Assembly: GCF_040947875.1 (NCBI RefSeq)
Contig: NZ_JBFRXN010000002.1
Span: forward strand, 1 to 64,000
Length of the DNA stretch: 64,000 nt
Direction: 5' to 3'
Source of the DNA: Pseudomonas sp. MYb118
GTDB lineage: Bacteria; Pseudomonadota; Gammaproteobacteria; Pseudomonadales; Pseudomonadaceae
Shown here: positions 63,057 through 64,000 of the stretch, one piece after another
How positions within the stretch are numbered: the stretch's first letter is position 1
Layout of the letters: each line of letters opens with the position of its first letter
Notes under the pieces: model-generated
The model's input: the letters and a program-made list of their open reading frames with translations, nothing else
What the model was told of the DNA's origin: nothing
Databases searched by the model: none
Program-made: the position numbers and the translations under genes

Positions 63057-64000
63057 TCAGCGTAGTGCGAGCAGCCCTTGCACCAAAGGCTCCAGCTCCA
63101 ACCCGTTGACGGCCTTGACCTGTTCGATCATCGCGGCCGGCCAGCTTTCAAGGCCCAGGCAGGCCCCCAGCATAGCCCCGAGAATCGCGGCGATGGTGTC
63201 GGTGTCGCCACCCAGGCCCGCCGCCATGCACAGCGCGTCGAAGGCGTTCATCTCGCCAATGGCCACTTGCTGGGCCAGGGCAAAGGACACCACCACCGAT
63301 TCCTGCGACGCCACCGAGGTGCCGATCACGTCGTACAGCAGGTCCGCGAGCAAGGCCTTGTCATGGTCGACGCTGATGGTACGCGCCCAACTGATGCGCG
63401 AGGCAATGCGTCCGCCCGCGACCCAGTGACCATGTTCCTCGGCCTGCTGCGCAATCTGCTGGCCAAGATTCAAGGCCTCGCCCAGGTCCACGCCATTGAT
63501 GCCGGCCGAGACCACCGCCGCCACCGCCGCCGCGCTGGAAATGCCCAGGGTGGTGTTGTGGGTGACCTGGCAGGCCTGCACCACGGCGGCGATGAACGTC
63601 TGCGGCGCGGACACATCGGCGGCGATGCCCACTGGAGTGATGCGCATCGCGGCGCCGTTGGTGGTGCCGTAACGCCCGGCTTCCTCGGGGGAGTGCCCGG
63701 CGAGGATCATCTCGATGGCGCGCTTGGTCGAAGGGCCGAGCAAGTCCTGCGAGCCCTTGGCCTGCATCACCGCTTCCCATTCGATCAGGCGCTGGGCCAG
63801 CACCGCCGGCTCGATGCTGCCCTTGCCGTCGATCAACAACTGGCCGACCAGGATCGCCTGTTCGGTGTCGTCGGTGATCGAGCCCTTGGGCATGTTCGCG
63901 GCGATCGGTTGATGCGGGCCGGCGTCTTCCAGGCGGGTAATGTCACCGAAGCGTGCCTGGATCTGGGCACGGCTCAGGGATTGGGTCGGCATGCCCAGCG
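63057..64000 (-). CDS. ADP-ribosylglycohydrolase family protein (5' part beyond window)
   Basis: At least 314 residues are visible. The frame is open to the window edge, where codons read ALGMPTQS, matching the family's GDALGMPTE-type N-terminus, so the true start lies outside. Metal-site motifs are SITDDTEQAIL and the C-terminal GGDTDTIAAILGAMLGA. The family removes ADP-ribose from proteins or cleaves related N-glycosidic bonds. Here, in an operon with a nucleobase-type permease and a PfkB kinase, it is more likely a catabolic nucleoside hydrolase than a protein-modifying enzyme; this is inference. Confidence 0.88.
   Translation of the reverse strand, partial: LGMPTQSLSRAQIQARFGDITRLEDAGPHQPIAANMPKGSITDDTEQAILVGQLLIDGKGSIEPAVLAQRLIEWEAVMQAKGSQDLLGPSTKRAIEMILAGHSPEEAGRYGTTNGAAMRITPVGIAADVSAPQTFIAAVVQACQVTHNTTLGISSAAAVAAVVSAGINGVDLGEALNLGQQIAQQAEEHGHWVAGGRIASRISWARTISVDHDKALLADLLYDVIGTSVASQESVVVSFALAQQVAIGEMNAFDALCMAAGLGGDTDTIAAILGAMLGACLGLESWPAAMIEQVKAVNGLELEPLVQGLLALR

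Overview
The window is chromosomal DNA of a fluorescent Pseudomonas (P. fluorescens group). The evidence is high-GC coding sequence throughout, the dispersed REP palindrome built on GGGAGCGAGCTTGCTCGC, and genus-typical loci: rdgC, the etfAB / etf-QO pair, the N-acetylglutaminylglutamine amide (NAGGN) osmoprotectant genes, the MnmC fusion and a dgo galactonate cluster. Nearly all the DNA is ordinary core genome. Accessory features are two giant toxin- or effector-like genes, one IS110-type insertion sequence and many REP/BIME repeats.

Layout. 1-3100: tRNA-Asp and tRNA-Val with their promoter, rdgC, a BASS transporter, and a guanidine exporter behind a guanidine-II (mini-ykkC) riboswitch. 3100-6410: a TenA/PqqC-like protein and a PAS-GGDEF-EAL membrane protein. 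6602-10738: a 1378-residue protein ending in a deaminase-fold domain, with no immunity gene beside it. 10740-15070: ABC exporter, DsbA-like protein, TrhO, BolA-like and DUF2059 proteins. 15260-21055: fumC, a DMT exporter, a thiolase and polyphosphate:AMP phosphotransferase. 21124-23653: a four-unit, 117-bp REP array and mnmC. 23658-28475: a 1605-residue protein with leucine-rich repeats and a NEL-type E3 ubiquitin ligase domain. 28714-33545: the NAGGN operon. 33736-43769: small conserved genes (yheU, an unusual csrA, ynfA, DUF3309), an SDR, an LtaS-like phosphotransferase, START and YkgJ proteins, a MocR regulator and a lipoprotein/OmpA/solute-binding operon. 43955-47847: etfA, etfB and divergent etf-QO, with a PsrA-like operator on the etf-QO promoter. 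47915-49064: an IS110 element inserted inside a REP, followed by about 650 bp of repeats. 49762-57066: an AraC regulator divergent from an alcohol dehydrogenase, then an IclR regulator and the dgoKAD-transporter galactonate operon. 57235-60262: GNAT, MFS and three small stress-like genes. 60447-64000: a PfkB kinase / NCS1 permease / ADP-ribosylglycohydrolase operon running off the window end.

The groups that clearly work together are: riboswitch plus Gdx (guanidine sensing and export); asnO, ngg and the M42 peptidase (osmoprotectant metabolism); etfA, etfB and etf-QO (electrons from fatty acid and amino acid oxidation to ubiquinone); dgoK, dgoA, dgoD, transporter and IclR regulator (galactonate to pyruvate and glyceraldehyde-3-phosphate); and the terminal three-gene operon, probably uptake and breakdown of a nucleoside-like compound. 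The most noteworthy items are the orphan deaminase toxin, the NEL effector, and the IS110 element whose insertion site and candidate bridge RNA can both be read from the sequence.
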